The translations under genes and the position numbers were made by a program. A stretch of 64,000 nucleotides of DNA from NCBI GenBank assembly GCA_947629895.1, contig CANRFP010000001.1:1-64000 (forward strand), in the 5' to 3' direction. Position 1 is the stretch's first letter. Every line of letters begins with the position of its first letter. Source of the DNA: an uncultured Clostridia bacterium. Lineage in GTDB: Bacteria; Bacillota_A; Clostridia; Christensenellales; UBA1242. The notes beneath the pieces are model-generated. The model saw only the letters and a program-made list of their open reading frames with translations, made no database searches and had not been told where the DNA came from. Positions 35,263-43,635 of this stretch are shown here, piece after piece.

Positions 35263-35988
35263 ATGATATTTGTTGGAAATGGCGAAAAATATTGGGATTT
35301 ATTTGATAAAAGTGCTTTGTATGCAGGCAAAATTTGCGAATATAGCGATAGGTTTAACAAGCTTATAAAATATTCAAACAAATATATGAAAGTTTTGGAA
35401 AAAACATATCAAAAAACTGAAAAAGCTCCAACCTTCCCAGCGGGCGAGGCTCTTAATGTTACAACTTTAAGAGATAAAGCCAAGTTTTTTGAAATAATTT
35501 TGTCAGTTAAAAATCCAGAATTTACACATTTTCTTGAAGTTTTGGGAAAGGGTGCTGAAAACAAAAGTTTGATTGACAGGGGTTATGTTCAGTTGCTGCC
35601 AATTCTTCAATTTTTAAACGAAAACGCCAAAATTGAGTTTTCATATCACCTTTTGGCTGCAAAATTGGACACAACCGCAAAAGTTGATTACATACAAGCG
35701 GTGACAAAACGTTCAAATGAAGAGTTTAAAAATTGGCTGTTTGCAAGTTTTGTTTCTCAAACAGAAGAAAAAGACCAAGCATTTTTCAAAGAACTGCTTT
35801 CTCAAAACATTTTTGAAAAAGAAACAGTTGAAAAATTTGTTAATGACAAGGTTGTTGGACAAATCTGCAAAGATGCAATTCAGCCAAAAGAACATGTTGA
35901 AAAAGTTGAACAGGTGCAAGAAAAGGTGGCAGAAAGAAAACCACAACATTCAAATGCAGCAAAACAAGAAAAAGCAAAATTACAATAA
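35263..35988 (+). CDS. hypothetical soluble protein, strongly expressed
   Basis: 241 residues from ATG 35263 (GTGGAGGGG just before). No signal peptide or membrane helix. Mostly helical by pattern, with a Lys/Glu/Gln-rich C-terminal tail (HVEKVEQVQEKVAERK). I do not recognise a family. The consensus promoter, good ribosome site and own terminator suggest an abundant protein. Confidence 0.75.
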   Translation: MIFVGNGEKYWDLFDKSALYAGKICEYSDRFNKLIKYSNKYMKVLEKTYQKTEKAPTFPAGEALNVTTLRDKAKFFEIILSVKNPEFTHFLEVLGKGAENKSLIDRGYVQLLPILQFLNENAKIEFSYHLLAAKLDTTAKVDYIQAVTKRSNEEFKNWLFASFVSQTEEKDQAFFKELLSQNIFEKETVEKFVNDKVVGQICKDAIQPKEHVEKVEQVQEKVAERKPQHSNAAKQEKAKLQ

Positions 35989-36015
35989 GGTGAGAGAAAT
36001 CTCACTTTTATTTTT
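35987..36015 (+). terminator. intrinsic terminator
   Basis: GTGAGA (35990-35995)/TCTCAC (36000-36005), loop GAAA, then T-rich. Confidence 0.75.
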
Positions 36016-36093
36016 ATCTTTTTGTGAAAAGTTGCGTTTTTTGTTTTTATTTTTTCTCTTTTTATTGTAAAATAAAAGAGGATGCGAGGTTTT

Positions 36094-36861
36094 ATGAAAA
36101 ACACGAAAGAACTTAAAGATGAAAACGATGTTGTTGACACTGTTCAAAAATCAAATTCAATGAGGTTTTTGGCGGCGTTTAATGACATTGATTATGCTAT
36201 TAAAACAAGATACAACTTCAATCGCAGCATGGGTTTTTCCGAGGCCATTAGGAAGGCTGTGGCTTACAACTACACTGTGAGAAAATATGAGGACGATTTG
36301 ATTGGTTATGGAAGGCTTAGAAACGCCATTGTTCATGGCAATGACGATTTTGTTATTGCTGAGCCTCATATTGATGTTGTTGAGAAAATTGAAAAAATTC
36401 AAAGGCTTCTCACAACGCCACCAAGGGCGCTTGAAACCATTGCAAGACGAGATGTTTTGCTTGTTGATTCTGGAAAATCTATGCGCGAAGTTATCATGAT
36501 GATTGCCTCTTCTGGATATTCAAACATTCCTGTTAGAAATTCAAATTATGAGATTATTGGAATTGCAAACGGGCAAAAAATTTTGGATTCTTTTGGCAAA
36601 TATTTGATTGCGGGCGGCAAGCCAAATGTGTTTTTGGACAGCGTTAAAATTGAGGATATGCTTTCAAAACTTGAAAACAGCGATTATTATGCTTTTGCAA
36701 ATCGCGACATAACAGTGGAAGAGGCGCTTTTGCTTTTCCATCAAAATTCAAAACTTTTGGCAGTTCTTGTCACCGAAAACGGCGGGGCAAAGGAAAAGCC
36801 TTTGGGCATTATGACAGCCGCTGATGTGATTAGAATGAATAAGATTTTGGAAAATTATTGA
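36094..36861 (+). CDS. HEPN-like domain fused to a CBS pair
   Basis: 255 residues from ATG 36094 (GCGAGG 36084-36089 before it; a start at 36082 is also possible). The helical N-terminus contains R-L-R-N-A-I-V-H (R75, N76, H80), the R-x4-H motif of HEPN domains, often RNA-cleaving in toxins. Residues about 120-250 form two CBS repeats (VLLVDSGKSMREVIMMIASS, ITVEEALLLFHQNS ... GIMTAADVIRMN), which bind adenine nucleotides. I infer a nucleotide-sensing regulator; whether the HEPN part cuts RNA is unknown. No antitoxin-like partner is adjacent. Confidence 0.75.
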   Translation: MKNTKELKDENDVVDTVQKSNSMRFLAAFNDIDYAIKTRYNFNRSMGFSEAIRKAVAYNYTVRKYEDDLIGYGRLRNAIVHGNDDFVIAEPHIDVVEKIEKIQRLLTTPPRALETIARRDVLLVDSGKSMREVIMMIASSGYSNIPVRNSNYEIIGIANGQKILDSFGKYLIAGGKPNVFLDSVKIEDMLSKLENSDYYAFANRDITVEEALLLFHQNSKLLAVLVTENGGAKEKPLGIMTAADVIRMNKILENY

Positions 36862-36867
36862 TTATTG

Positions 36868-36896
36868 TTGACAAAAATTTTTTGCGGATTTATAAT
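36868..36896 (+). promoter_or_regulatory. perfect consensus promoter of the ileS T-box transcript
   Basis: TTGACA (36868-36873), exact 17 bp, TATAAT (36891-36896); transcription would begin near 36903. Confidence 0.9.
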
Positions 36897-36902
36897 TAAA
36901 AC

Positions 36903-37134
36903 ATCTATAAAGGCGTTTGAGAAAAGACAACATCTTAACTTTGGATTTGCAGAGAGTTGCCGCTTTGCTGAAAGGCAATATGAAGATTTTAAGATTATCA
37001 CTTTTCGAGCCACTTTCTGAAAAAGGCAGTAAGAAAGTCGGGAAGCCCACCGTTATTGGGCAGGTGTGTGATGGCACGCTGAAAGGAGCAAGTGGTAACC
37101 CTTGAAGGTTCTTGTGACTTTCAAGGATTTTTTA
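36903..37134 (+). promoter_or_regulatory. T-box riboswitch, isoleucine-type
   Basis: A leader of about 245 nt before ileS. Stem I contains AGAGAGTTGCC...GCTGAAAGGCAA and a specifier region GATT-ATC-AC with Ile codon ATC at 36997-36999, followed by TTTTCGAG. An AGTA bulge lies at 37028-37031. The T-box AAGTGGTAACC (37090-37100) has TGGT, matching an acceptor ACCA. The terminator CCTTGAA (37100-37106)/TTCAAGG (37120-37126) with T6 competes with the antiterminator. Uncharged tRNA-Ile should allow readthrough. Confidence 0.9.
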
Positions 37135-37149
37135 TGTAAGGAGAAAGTT

Positions 37150-40100
37150 ATGAAAAAAGAACAAACTGTCCCAAATTTTGTTGAATTAGAGAAAGGTATT
37201 TTGAAATTCTGGGAGGAAAACCACTGCTTTGAAAAGTTGGTTAAAAAGAATGCGGGCGGCACGCGTTTTAGATTTTTGGACGGGCCAATCACAGCAAACA
37301 ATCGTTCTGGCGTGCACCACATTTGGGGAAGAGTTTTGAAGGATATGACAATCCGTTACAACGCGCTTAAAGGCAAAGATTGTCAATATCAAAACGGCTT
37401 TGACGCACAAGGGCTGTGGGTGGAAGTTAACATTGAAAAAGAACTTGGGCTTAATGGCAAGCCGGAAATTGTGGAATATGGCATTGACAAATTCACCAAC
37501 AAGTGCATGGAAAGGGTGAAGTTTTTTGGCAATGAAATCACAAATCAGTCAATAAGAATTGGGCAGTGGATGGATTGGAAAAATTCCTATTACACAAACA
37601 GTGACGAAAACATAACATCCATTTGGCATTTTTTGAAAAAGTGTGATGAAAAGGGGTGGATTGTCAAGAAAAATCGCCCAATGGCTTGGTGCCCAAGATG
37701 CGGAACAAGTTTGTCAGAACATGAAATGTCCTCTTCTTATCATGAAGTTGAGCACACTGCTGTGTTTGTGAAACTGCCTATTAAAGGGAAGGATTTTAAG
37801 ATTGTTGCATGGACAACAACGCCTTGGACACTCACTGCAAATGTTGCGCTTGCAGTTAATCCAGAATTTGAATATGTGAAAGTTAACTTTGAGGGCGAAA
37901 ACATCGTTCTTGGAAAGGACCGTTTGAAAGTTCTCAAAAGTGAAGTGGAAATTTTGCAAACTTTTAAGGGAAGAGACCTTGTTGGGCTGGAATATGAAAC
38001 TTGTTTCCCAGAACTTCCAGAACAAAATTTTGTTCACAAAGTTGTTGCTTGGGACGAAGTTGACAACACAGAAGGAACTTGCGTTGTTCATATTGCACCG
38101 GGCTGCGGAGCAGAGGACTTTGAACTTGGACAATCGCTTGGACTGAAAGAAATTTGTCCAATAAATGAACAGGGCGTGCTTTTGGACAACACCGGCTTTT
38201 TGGCTGGCAAGAAAACAACTGAGGTTGCCGAACTTGTTGCAGACAGATTGAAAAAAGACGGCAAACTTTTGTATGCTCACAAATATAAACACTCTTATCC
38301 TTTCTGCTGGAGATGCAAAACAGACCTTGTTTACAAATTGATTTCCGCTTGGTTTATCAAAATGGACGAAATTAGGCCAATGGCTTTGAAGGCTGTTGAG
38401 AGCGTTACTTTCAAGCCAGAATATGCAAAGAAAAGAATGACCGATTGGCTGAATAATATGGGCGATTGGAACATTTCTCGAAGCCGCTTTTATGGGCTTC
38501 CTCTTCCATTTTATGTTTGCGAAAAATGCGGCAAAGTTCATGTTATTGGCAGCCTTGAAGAGCTGAGGGCAAAAGCGGTTGACCCAAGCCTTGTGGACAA
38601 GTTGCCAAACATTCACAGACCTTGGATTGATGACATCAAAATCAAATGTGATTGCGGCGAGGTTGTTTCGCGCATTCCAGAAGTTGGCGATGTTTGGCTT
38701 GATGCCGGAATTACACCTTTTTCAACAAAAAAATATTTCACCGATAAGAAATTTTTTGAGGAAAATTTTCCAAGTGAATATGTGTGTGAGATGATTGAAC
38801 AAATCAAACTTTGGTTCTATTCGCTTTTGATTATGAGCGTTGTTCTAACCGGAAAAGCGCCATATGAAAAAGTGGTCACTTATCAATATGTTAAGGATGA
38901 AAATGGCAACGAGTTCCACAAGAGCGGCGGAAATTCGCTTGATGCGGAAGTGGTTGCGGACAAAGTTGGGGCGGATGTTATCCGTTATTTATACTGTTCT
39001 TCCAGCCCAACAAATGAAATGCGTTTTGGCTTCAACTTAACTGACGAGGCAAGAAGAAAACTTTTGGGCTTTTGGAACATTTTCACTTTCTTTAACACCT
39101 ATGCTGTGATTGACAATCCAAAACTTGATGGCTTTATGCCAAAAGAGAGCGATTTGACAGTGCTTGACAAGTGGCTTTTGGAGAGCATAAACAAATTTAT
39201 TGCAGAGAGTGACAAAAATTATGCTGATGACAAAAACTATGTTGTTGTGCATGACTTTGAAAAACTTGTTGACGACATTTCCAATTTTTACATTCGTGCA
39301 AACAGAAAAAGATTTTGGAAGAGCGAAAATAAAAATGACCAACTGACTGCTTATTGGTGTTTGTATCAAGCAATAAAGGCGATAATTCGGGTTATGACGC
39401 CAATCATTCCTTTTGTGACAGAATATATTTGGCAAAACTTGGTTCGTGAAATTGAAAAAAATGAGGCGGAATGTGTTATGCTTGCACTGTTCCCAACGGA
39501 AGTTTATCCAGTGCATTTTGACGATATTTTGGAAAGGGCAGAGGTTGCAAGAAACATTATGTCCACCGCTCAAAGGCTTAGAAATGAAAATCAAATCAAG
39601 GTTAAGCAGCCACTTAAAATCATGTATGTTGCTGGCGGCGAAAACACTGTTAAAGTTTTGAAAGATTTTGAGGACATAATCAAAGACGAACTCAATGTGA
39701 AAACGCTTGAAGCAGTTACGGACGATGCAAAGTTTAATGACGAATTTTTGTCGGTGAACTTCAAAAATGCTGGGGCGGTGCTTAAAGGTGATGTTCAAAA
39801 ACTCAAAGCGGCGCTTGCAGCACTCTCTGATGAAGAAAACAAAAAAGTTTTGGCGGGATATAAAAAAGGAAAGGTGACAGTTGGACAGTTTAAGGATTTG
39901 GACAGCTCGCTTTTCAATCTTGAAAAGAAGCCAAAAACCGATTTTGTCATTTCTCACGAAAACGGAAACACAGTTGTTCTTGACATCAATTTGGATGAAG
40001 GCTTAATTTTGGAAGGGCTTTACAGAGAATTTGTGAGAGGCTTGCAAGTGCTTAGAAAAGAGGCGGATTTCTCTATTGATGAGCGCATTTATGCCTATTT

Positions 40101-40266
40101 TGAAACCGGCGATGACAAACTTGCCGAGATGCTTTACAATTTCATGCCAAAAATCAAGCAGGAAGTTTTGATTTTGCGGGCTGTTGAAAAGATAGACAAG
40201 CCAGACATTGAAAGAAATGTTGAAGTGGGAGATAGTTTTATCATAGTTAAATTTGCAAGAAAATAA
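37150..40266 (+). CDS. ileS: isoleucyl-tRNA synthetase, variant class with HHIWGR and FHKSGGN motifs
   Basis: 1038 residues. Charges tRNA-Ile. The HIGH region reads SGVHHIWGRVLKDM (about residues 54-67) and the KMSKS region NEFHKSGGNSLD (about 608-619), a variant class-I pattern I recall from other anaerobes; the editing domain (TTPWTLTANVALAVNP) and two zinc-type CxxC groups (WCPRCG, FCWRCK, VCEKCG) are present. Ile identity is supported by the ATC T-box. ATG 37150 is chosen (AAGGAGAAAG); a start at 37102 would lie inside the terminator. Confidence 0.93.
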   Translation: MKKEQTVPNFVELEKGILKFWEENHCFEKLVKKNAGGTRFRFLDGPITANNRSGVHHIWGRVLKDMTIRYNALKGKDCQYQNGFDAQGLWVEVNIEKELGLNGKPEIVEYGIDKFTNKCMERVKFFGNEITNQSIRIGQWMDWKNSYYTNSDENITSIWHFLKKCDEKGWIVKKNRPMAWCPRCGTSLSEHEMSSSYHEVEHTAVFVKLPIKGKDFKIVAWTTTPWTLTANVALAVNPEFEYVKVNFEGENIVLGKDRLKVLKSEVEILQTFKGRDLVGLEYETCFPELPEQNFVHKVVAWDEVDNTEGTCVVHIAPGCGAEDFELGQSLGLKEICPINEQGVLLDNTGFLAGKKTTEVAELVADRLKKDGKLLYAHKYKHSYPFCWRCKTDLVYKLISAWFIKMDEIRPMALKAVESVTFKPEYAKKRMTDWLNNMGDWNISRSRFYGLPLPFYVCEKCGKVHVIGSLEELRAKAVDPSLVDKLPNIHRPWIDDIKIKCDCGEVVSRIPEVGDVWLDAGITPFSTKKYFTDKKFFEENFPSEYVCEMIEQIKLWFYSLLIMSVVLTGKAPYEKVVTYQYVKDENGNEFHKSGGNSLDAEVVADKVGADVIRYLYCSSSPTNEMRFGFNLTDEARRKLLGFWNIFTFFNTYAVIDNPKLDGFMPKESDLTVLDKWLLESINKFIAESDKNYADDKNYVVVHDFEKLVDDISNFYIRANRKRFWKSENKNDQLTAYWCLYQAIKAIIRVMTPIIPFVTEYIWQNLVREIEKNEAECVMLALFPTEVYPVHFDDILERAEVARNIMSTAQRLRNENQIKVKQPLKIMYVAGGENTVKVLKDFEDIIKDELNVKTLEAVTDDAKFNDEFLSVNFKNAGAVLKGDVQKLKAALAALSDEENKKVLAGYKKGKVTVGQFKDLDSSLFNLEKKPKTDFVISHENGNTVVLDINLDEGLILEGLYREFVRGLQVLRKEADFSIDERIYAYFETGDDKLAEMLYNFMPKIKQEVLILRAVEKIDKPDIERNVEVGDSFIIVKFARK

Positions 40267-40281
40267 AACGGAAGAAGAGTG

Positions 40282-42042
40282 ATGGGAAACACGTATTCAA
40301 GGCGAACAGGTTTAAAAATTTTGTTTAAGTATTACAAAAAACACTGGATTTTTCTTGTGTTGTATATTTGCATGCTAACTCTTCAAGCAGTGCTTGCTTT
40401 CTTTGATGCCATGTTTATTGCAAGAATGATTTCCTCAATTATGGACGAAGCAAACTATGGCGCGGCGCTCATATATGCGGGGATAAGTTTGGCGCTGCTG
40501 AGCACGGTGGTTTTGAGCGAAATTTTGAACACCTACTTTTTCAAACAACTTGAAAACAGAACAAAAATTGACATTCAACAGCAGGTTTTGAGAAGCGCTC
40601 TTGAAATTCAAATGAGCGAATATGACAAAATGGGCAGCGGCATTATTGTCACAAGACTGACATCTGATATAGACAGGCTGTCAACCGCCTTTAAGGAGTT
40701 GACACGAGGCGTTTTTGAGATTTTGAAGCGCGTTTCTTATGTTTTATACATATTCTTCTTGAACGTTTGGCTTGGATTGTTTTTGCTTGGAATGATTTTG
40801 GTTACATCTGCATTTTACGCTTTGAGAGTTCACTATCTTCGCAAACTGAAACCTGGCGTAAACAACGCCGCAGAGAGAGTTAATTCAAAGATAATTGAGG
40901 TTATTCGTGGGGTTAAAGACATCAAAACGCTTAATTGCGTTGACAACACGCTTTCAATTTTAAAACGAGACCAATTGGTTTACAAAAAACGCGATGATAA
41001 AGAGTGGTATGTTGGAATAACGCTGGCAAATGTTGCCACACTTGTTGAATATATTTTCAACTTTTTGTTCATTTTCTTGTGTTTGTATTTCTTGCGGCTG
41101 AATGGGCTTACACCTGTTGTGTTCTACACCTGTTTTCTTTACAAAGACCATGTTTTGGACTTTGCACAGCGATGTGGCGACCTTTATTATCGCTTTGGCG
41201 AAATTGCCGTTTATGCGGGGCGAATATTCAAAATTGCAGAGCCTGAAACCTATCAAATAGACACCTTTGGCGAGCAAGATTTGGCACATTATAAAGGGAA
41301 AATCATTTTTGAAAATGTCAATTTTTCTTACAACAGCCAAAAAGGTGTTTTGAAAAACGCATCCTTTATGATTGAGCCAAAACAAACGGTTGCTTTTGTT
41401 GGCGAGAGCGGTTGCGGCAAAACCACAATAATAAATCTCATCGCGCATCTGTATTACAAAAATTCTGGCAACATATTTTATGATAACACGCCGATTGAAG
41501 CGGTTAGCCGCGATTTTATCAAAGAAAACATTGCAGTTGTGAATCAATTTCCATACATTTTCAACATTTCAATTCGTGACAATTTTAAAATTATAAAAAA
41601 TGACATAACCGACAAAGAAATTTTGAATTTGTGCAAGAAAACAAAGATATATTCTCACATCAAAAGCCTTCCAGACGGGCTGGACAGCGTTATTGGCGAA
41701 AACGGTTGCCAATTTTCGGGAGGGCAAAGGCAAAAGCTGTGCATTGCCAGAGCGCTTGCAAGAAATGTTAAAATTTTGATTTTTGACGAGGCAACAAGTG
41801 CGCTGGACAACACCTCTCAAAGCGAAATTATGAAAATTATAGAAAATTTAAAGCGAAAAATGACAATCATTTTGATTGCTCACAGATTGTCCACCATAAC
41901 TTATGCCGATTGTATTTATCTTTTGAAAGATGGCGAAATTGTTGCACAAGGCACTCACAGCGAACTCTATGAAAACAACGAATATTATAAAGAGCTTTAC
42001 ATAAGCGCATTAAAGCAGCAAGACCTTGAAACTAAAAAGTGA
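40282..42042 (+). CDS. ABC half-transporter (exporter type)
   Basis: 586 residues: six membrane helices (about residues 20-310) fused to an ATPase domain. Walker A is GESGCGKTT (about 376), the Q-loop is VVNQFPYIF, the signature is FSGGQRQKL (about 475), Walker B is ILIFDEATSALDN and the H-loop is IAHRLS. A homodimer or a partner encoded elsewhere would be needed. Substrate unknown; the MsbA/LmrA/BmrA group fits. It follows ileS by 15 nt, so it likely shares the T-box transcript. ATG 40282 is taken; a GTG sits at 40279. Confidence 0.92.
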   Translation: MGNTYSRRTGLKILFKYYKKHWIFLVLYICMLTLQAVLAFFDAMFIARMISSIMDEANYGAALIYAGISLALLSTVVLSEILNTYFFKQLENRTKIDIQQQVLRSALEIQMSEYDKMGSGIIVTRLTSDIDRLSTAFKELTRGVFEILKRVSYVLYIFFLNVWLGLFLLGMILVTSAFYALRVHYLRKLKPGVNNAAERVNSKIIEVIRGVKDIKTLNCVDNTLSILKRDQLVYKKRDDKEWYVGITLANVATLVEYIFNFLFIFLCLYFLRLNGLTPVVFYTCFLYKDHVLDFAQRCGDLYYRFGEIAVYAGRIFKIAEPETYQIDTFGEQDLAHYKGKIIFENVNFSYNSQKGVLKNASFMIEPKQTVAFVGESGCGKTTIINLIAHLYYKNSGNIFYDNTPIEAVSRDFIKENIAVVNQFPYIFNISIRDNFKIIKNDITDKEILNLCKKTKIYSHIKSLPDGLDSVIGENGCQFSGGQRQKLCIARALARNVKILIFDEATSALDNTSQSEIMKIIENLKRKMTIILIAHRLSTITYADCIYLLKDGEIVAQGTHSELYENNEYYKELYISALKQQDLETKK

Positions 42043-42096
42043 TTTGCTTGATTTTTTTGCGCTTTATTTGTTATTATTAAAAAAGGAGAGAAAATA

Positions 42097-42939
42097 TTGA
42101 GAATTGCGGATGATTGGAAAGACTATAAAGTTCTAAAAACCGGTGACGGGGGAAAACTTGAATTGTGGGCGGATGTCAAATTGCTTCGCCCAGACCCACA
42201 AGTTATTTGGCACAAAAAAAGCGATATGCAAAAAGAGGCAGATGCTTTTTATGAGCGCAAAGACGGTGGCGGACTTTGGCATTTTAAAAAGCAAATTCCT
42301 GATGAGTGGAAAATCACGTGGCAAAATTTAACTTTTATTGTCAAACCTATGGGTTTTAAGCACACGGGGATTTTTCCAGAGCAGGCAGTTAATTGGAAAA
42401 TGATGCAAAATCTTATCAAATCGGCTGGGAGGCAAATTAGGGTTTTAAACCTTTTTGCATACACGGGCGGAGCATCAGTGGCTTGTGCTTCGGCGGGTGC
42501 GGCTGTCACACATGTTGACGCAAGCAAAGGCATGGTTGAGAGGGCGAAAGAAAACGCCAAACTGAACAACATAACAAGCATCCGCTTTATTGTTGACGAT
42601 TGCCAAAAATTTATTGAGCGAGAAATAAGGCGAGGAAACAAATATGATGCCATCATAATGGACCCGCCAAGTTACGGAAGAGGGCCAAATGGCGAAATGT
42701 GGAAACTTGAAACCAATTTGGCAGATTTTGTTGAACTCACAAAAAAGGTTTTAAGCGATAAGCCACTTTTTGTGCTGATAAATTCCTACACAACGGGGCT
42801 GCAACCAACTGTTATTGCCAACATTTTGAAATCGGTGTTTGGGCAAGGTGATGTTGAGGCTGACGAAATTGGTCTTCCAACTGAAGAAGGTTTGATTTTG
42901 CCTTGTGGGGCAAGTGGGGTGAAAATATGGAAAAACTAA
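42097..42939 (+). CDS. class I SAM-dependent methyltransferase (RlmI/RlmL-like)
   Basis: 280 residues. SAM motif I is VLNLFAYTGGASVACASAGA (about residues 112-131), then VTHVDASKGMVERAKENAKLN and the IIMDPPSYGRG motif IV. DPPSY with the AYTGG stretch is the pattern of COG1092 rRNA methyltransferases. There is no N-terminal PUA domain as in RlmI, so this is a shorter form. Start is TTG 42097 with AAAGGAGAG upstream. Overlaps the following pseudouridine synthase by 13 nt, suggesting paired rRNA modification. Confidence 0.85.
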   Translation: MRIADDWKDYKVLKTGDGGKLELWADVKLLRPDPQVIWHKKSDMQKEADAFYERKDGGGLWHFKKQIPDEWKITWQNLTFIVKPMGFKHTGIFPEQAVNWKMMQNLIKSAGRQIRVLNLFAYTGGASVACASAGAAVTHVDASKGMVERAKENAKLNNITSIRFIVDDCQKFIEREIRRGNKYDAIIMDPPSYGRGPNGEMWKLETNLADFVELTKKVLSDKPLFVLINSYTTGLQPTVIANILKSVFGQGDVEADEIGLPTEEGLILPCGASGVKIWKN

Positions 42940-43622
42940 CAGTTTTGTATGAAGACAATCAAATTGTGGTTGTGATTAAGCCACAAAATGTGCCAACTCA
43001 AAGCGACATCAGCGGCGATGAGGATATGCTTAAATTGGTTAAGGCATATATTAAAGAGAAATATCAAAAGCCGGGCGAGGCTTTCATTGGGCTTGTTCAT
43101 CGTTTGGACAGACCAACGGGCGGCATAATGGTTTTTGCCAGGAACTCCAAAGCGGCAAAACGCCTTTCGGAGCAGTTTAAAACGCATGAAGTTGAAAAAG
43201 TTTATTATGCGGTTGTGAACGGCGTGGTGAAAGTTAAGAGTGGACATCTTGTGAATTATCTAAAAAAAGATGAGCGAGAAAACATTGTTAAAATTGTGCC
43301 AATGAGTGAAAGCGGAGCAAAAAAAGCGGAACGTGTTTACACCTATCTTCAAGATGATGGCAAATGCAGCCTTTTGGAAGTGAAAATCTTAACGGGCAGA
43401 AGTCATCAAATTCGCCTTCAACTTTCAAATATTGGTCATCCAATTTGCGGCGATGTTAAATATGGCAAGGAGAAGGGGCAAACGCAAAATCTTGGGCTTT
43501 GGGCCGGAAAACTTTCGTTTGTTCATCCAACAACCAAAGAAAAAATGGTGTTTTATGCTTGCCCAGACCTTACAAAAGATGTTTGGAAGAAGTTTAATAT
43601 TGAAAAATATTTGACAATGTAG
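42927..43622 (+). CDS. pseudouridine synthase (RluD/RluA family)
   Basis: 231 residues; isomerises uridine in rRNA or tRNA. The catalytic motif is GLVHRLDRPTGGIMVFA (Asp about residue 58), followed by GRSHQIRLQLSNIGHPICGD in the C-terminal third. ATG 42927 overlaps the upstream methyltransferase. The N-terminus is trimmed, without an S4 domain, similar to RluA-type enzymes. Exact site not decidable. Confidence 0.9.
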   Translation: MEKLTVLYEDNQIVVVIKPQNVPTQSDISGDEDMLKLVKAYIKEKYQKPGEAFIGLVHRLDRPTGGIMVFARNSKAAKRLSEQFKTHEVEKVYYAVVNGVVKVKSGHLVNYLKKDERENIVKIVPMSESGAKKAERVYTYLQDDGKCSLLEVKILTGRSHQIRLQLSNIGHPICGDVKYGKEKGQTQNLGLWAGKLSFVHPTTKEKMVFYACPDLTKDVWKKFNIEKYLTM

Positions 43623-43635
43623 GAGGTGCAAAAAA

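Noticed and set aside
37102..37149. Upstream start for ileS
   Set aside because: It lies inside the T-box terminator stem; ATG 37150 has a good ribosome site and the family-like N-terminus.
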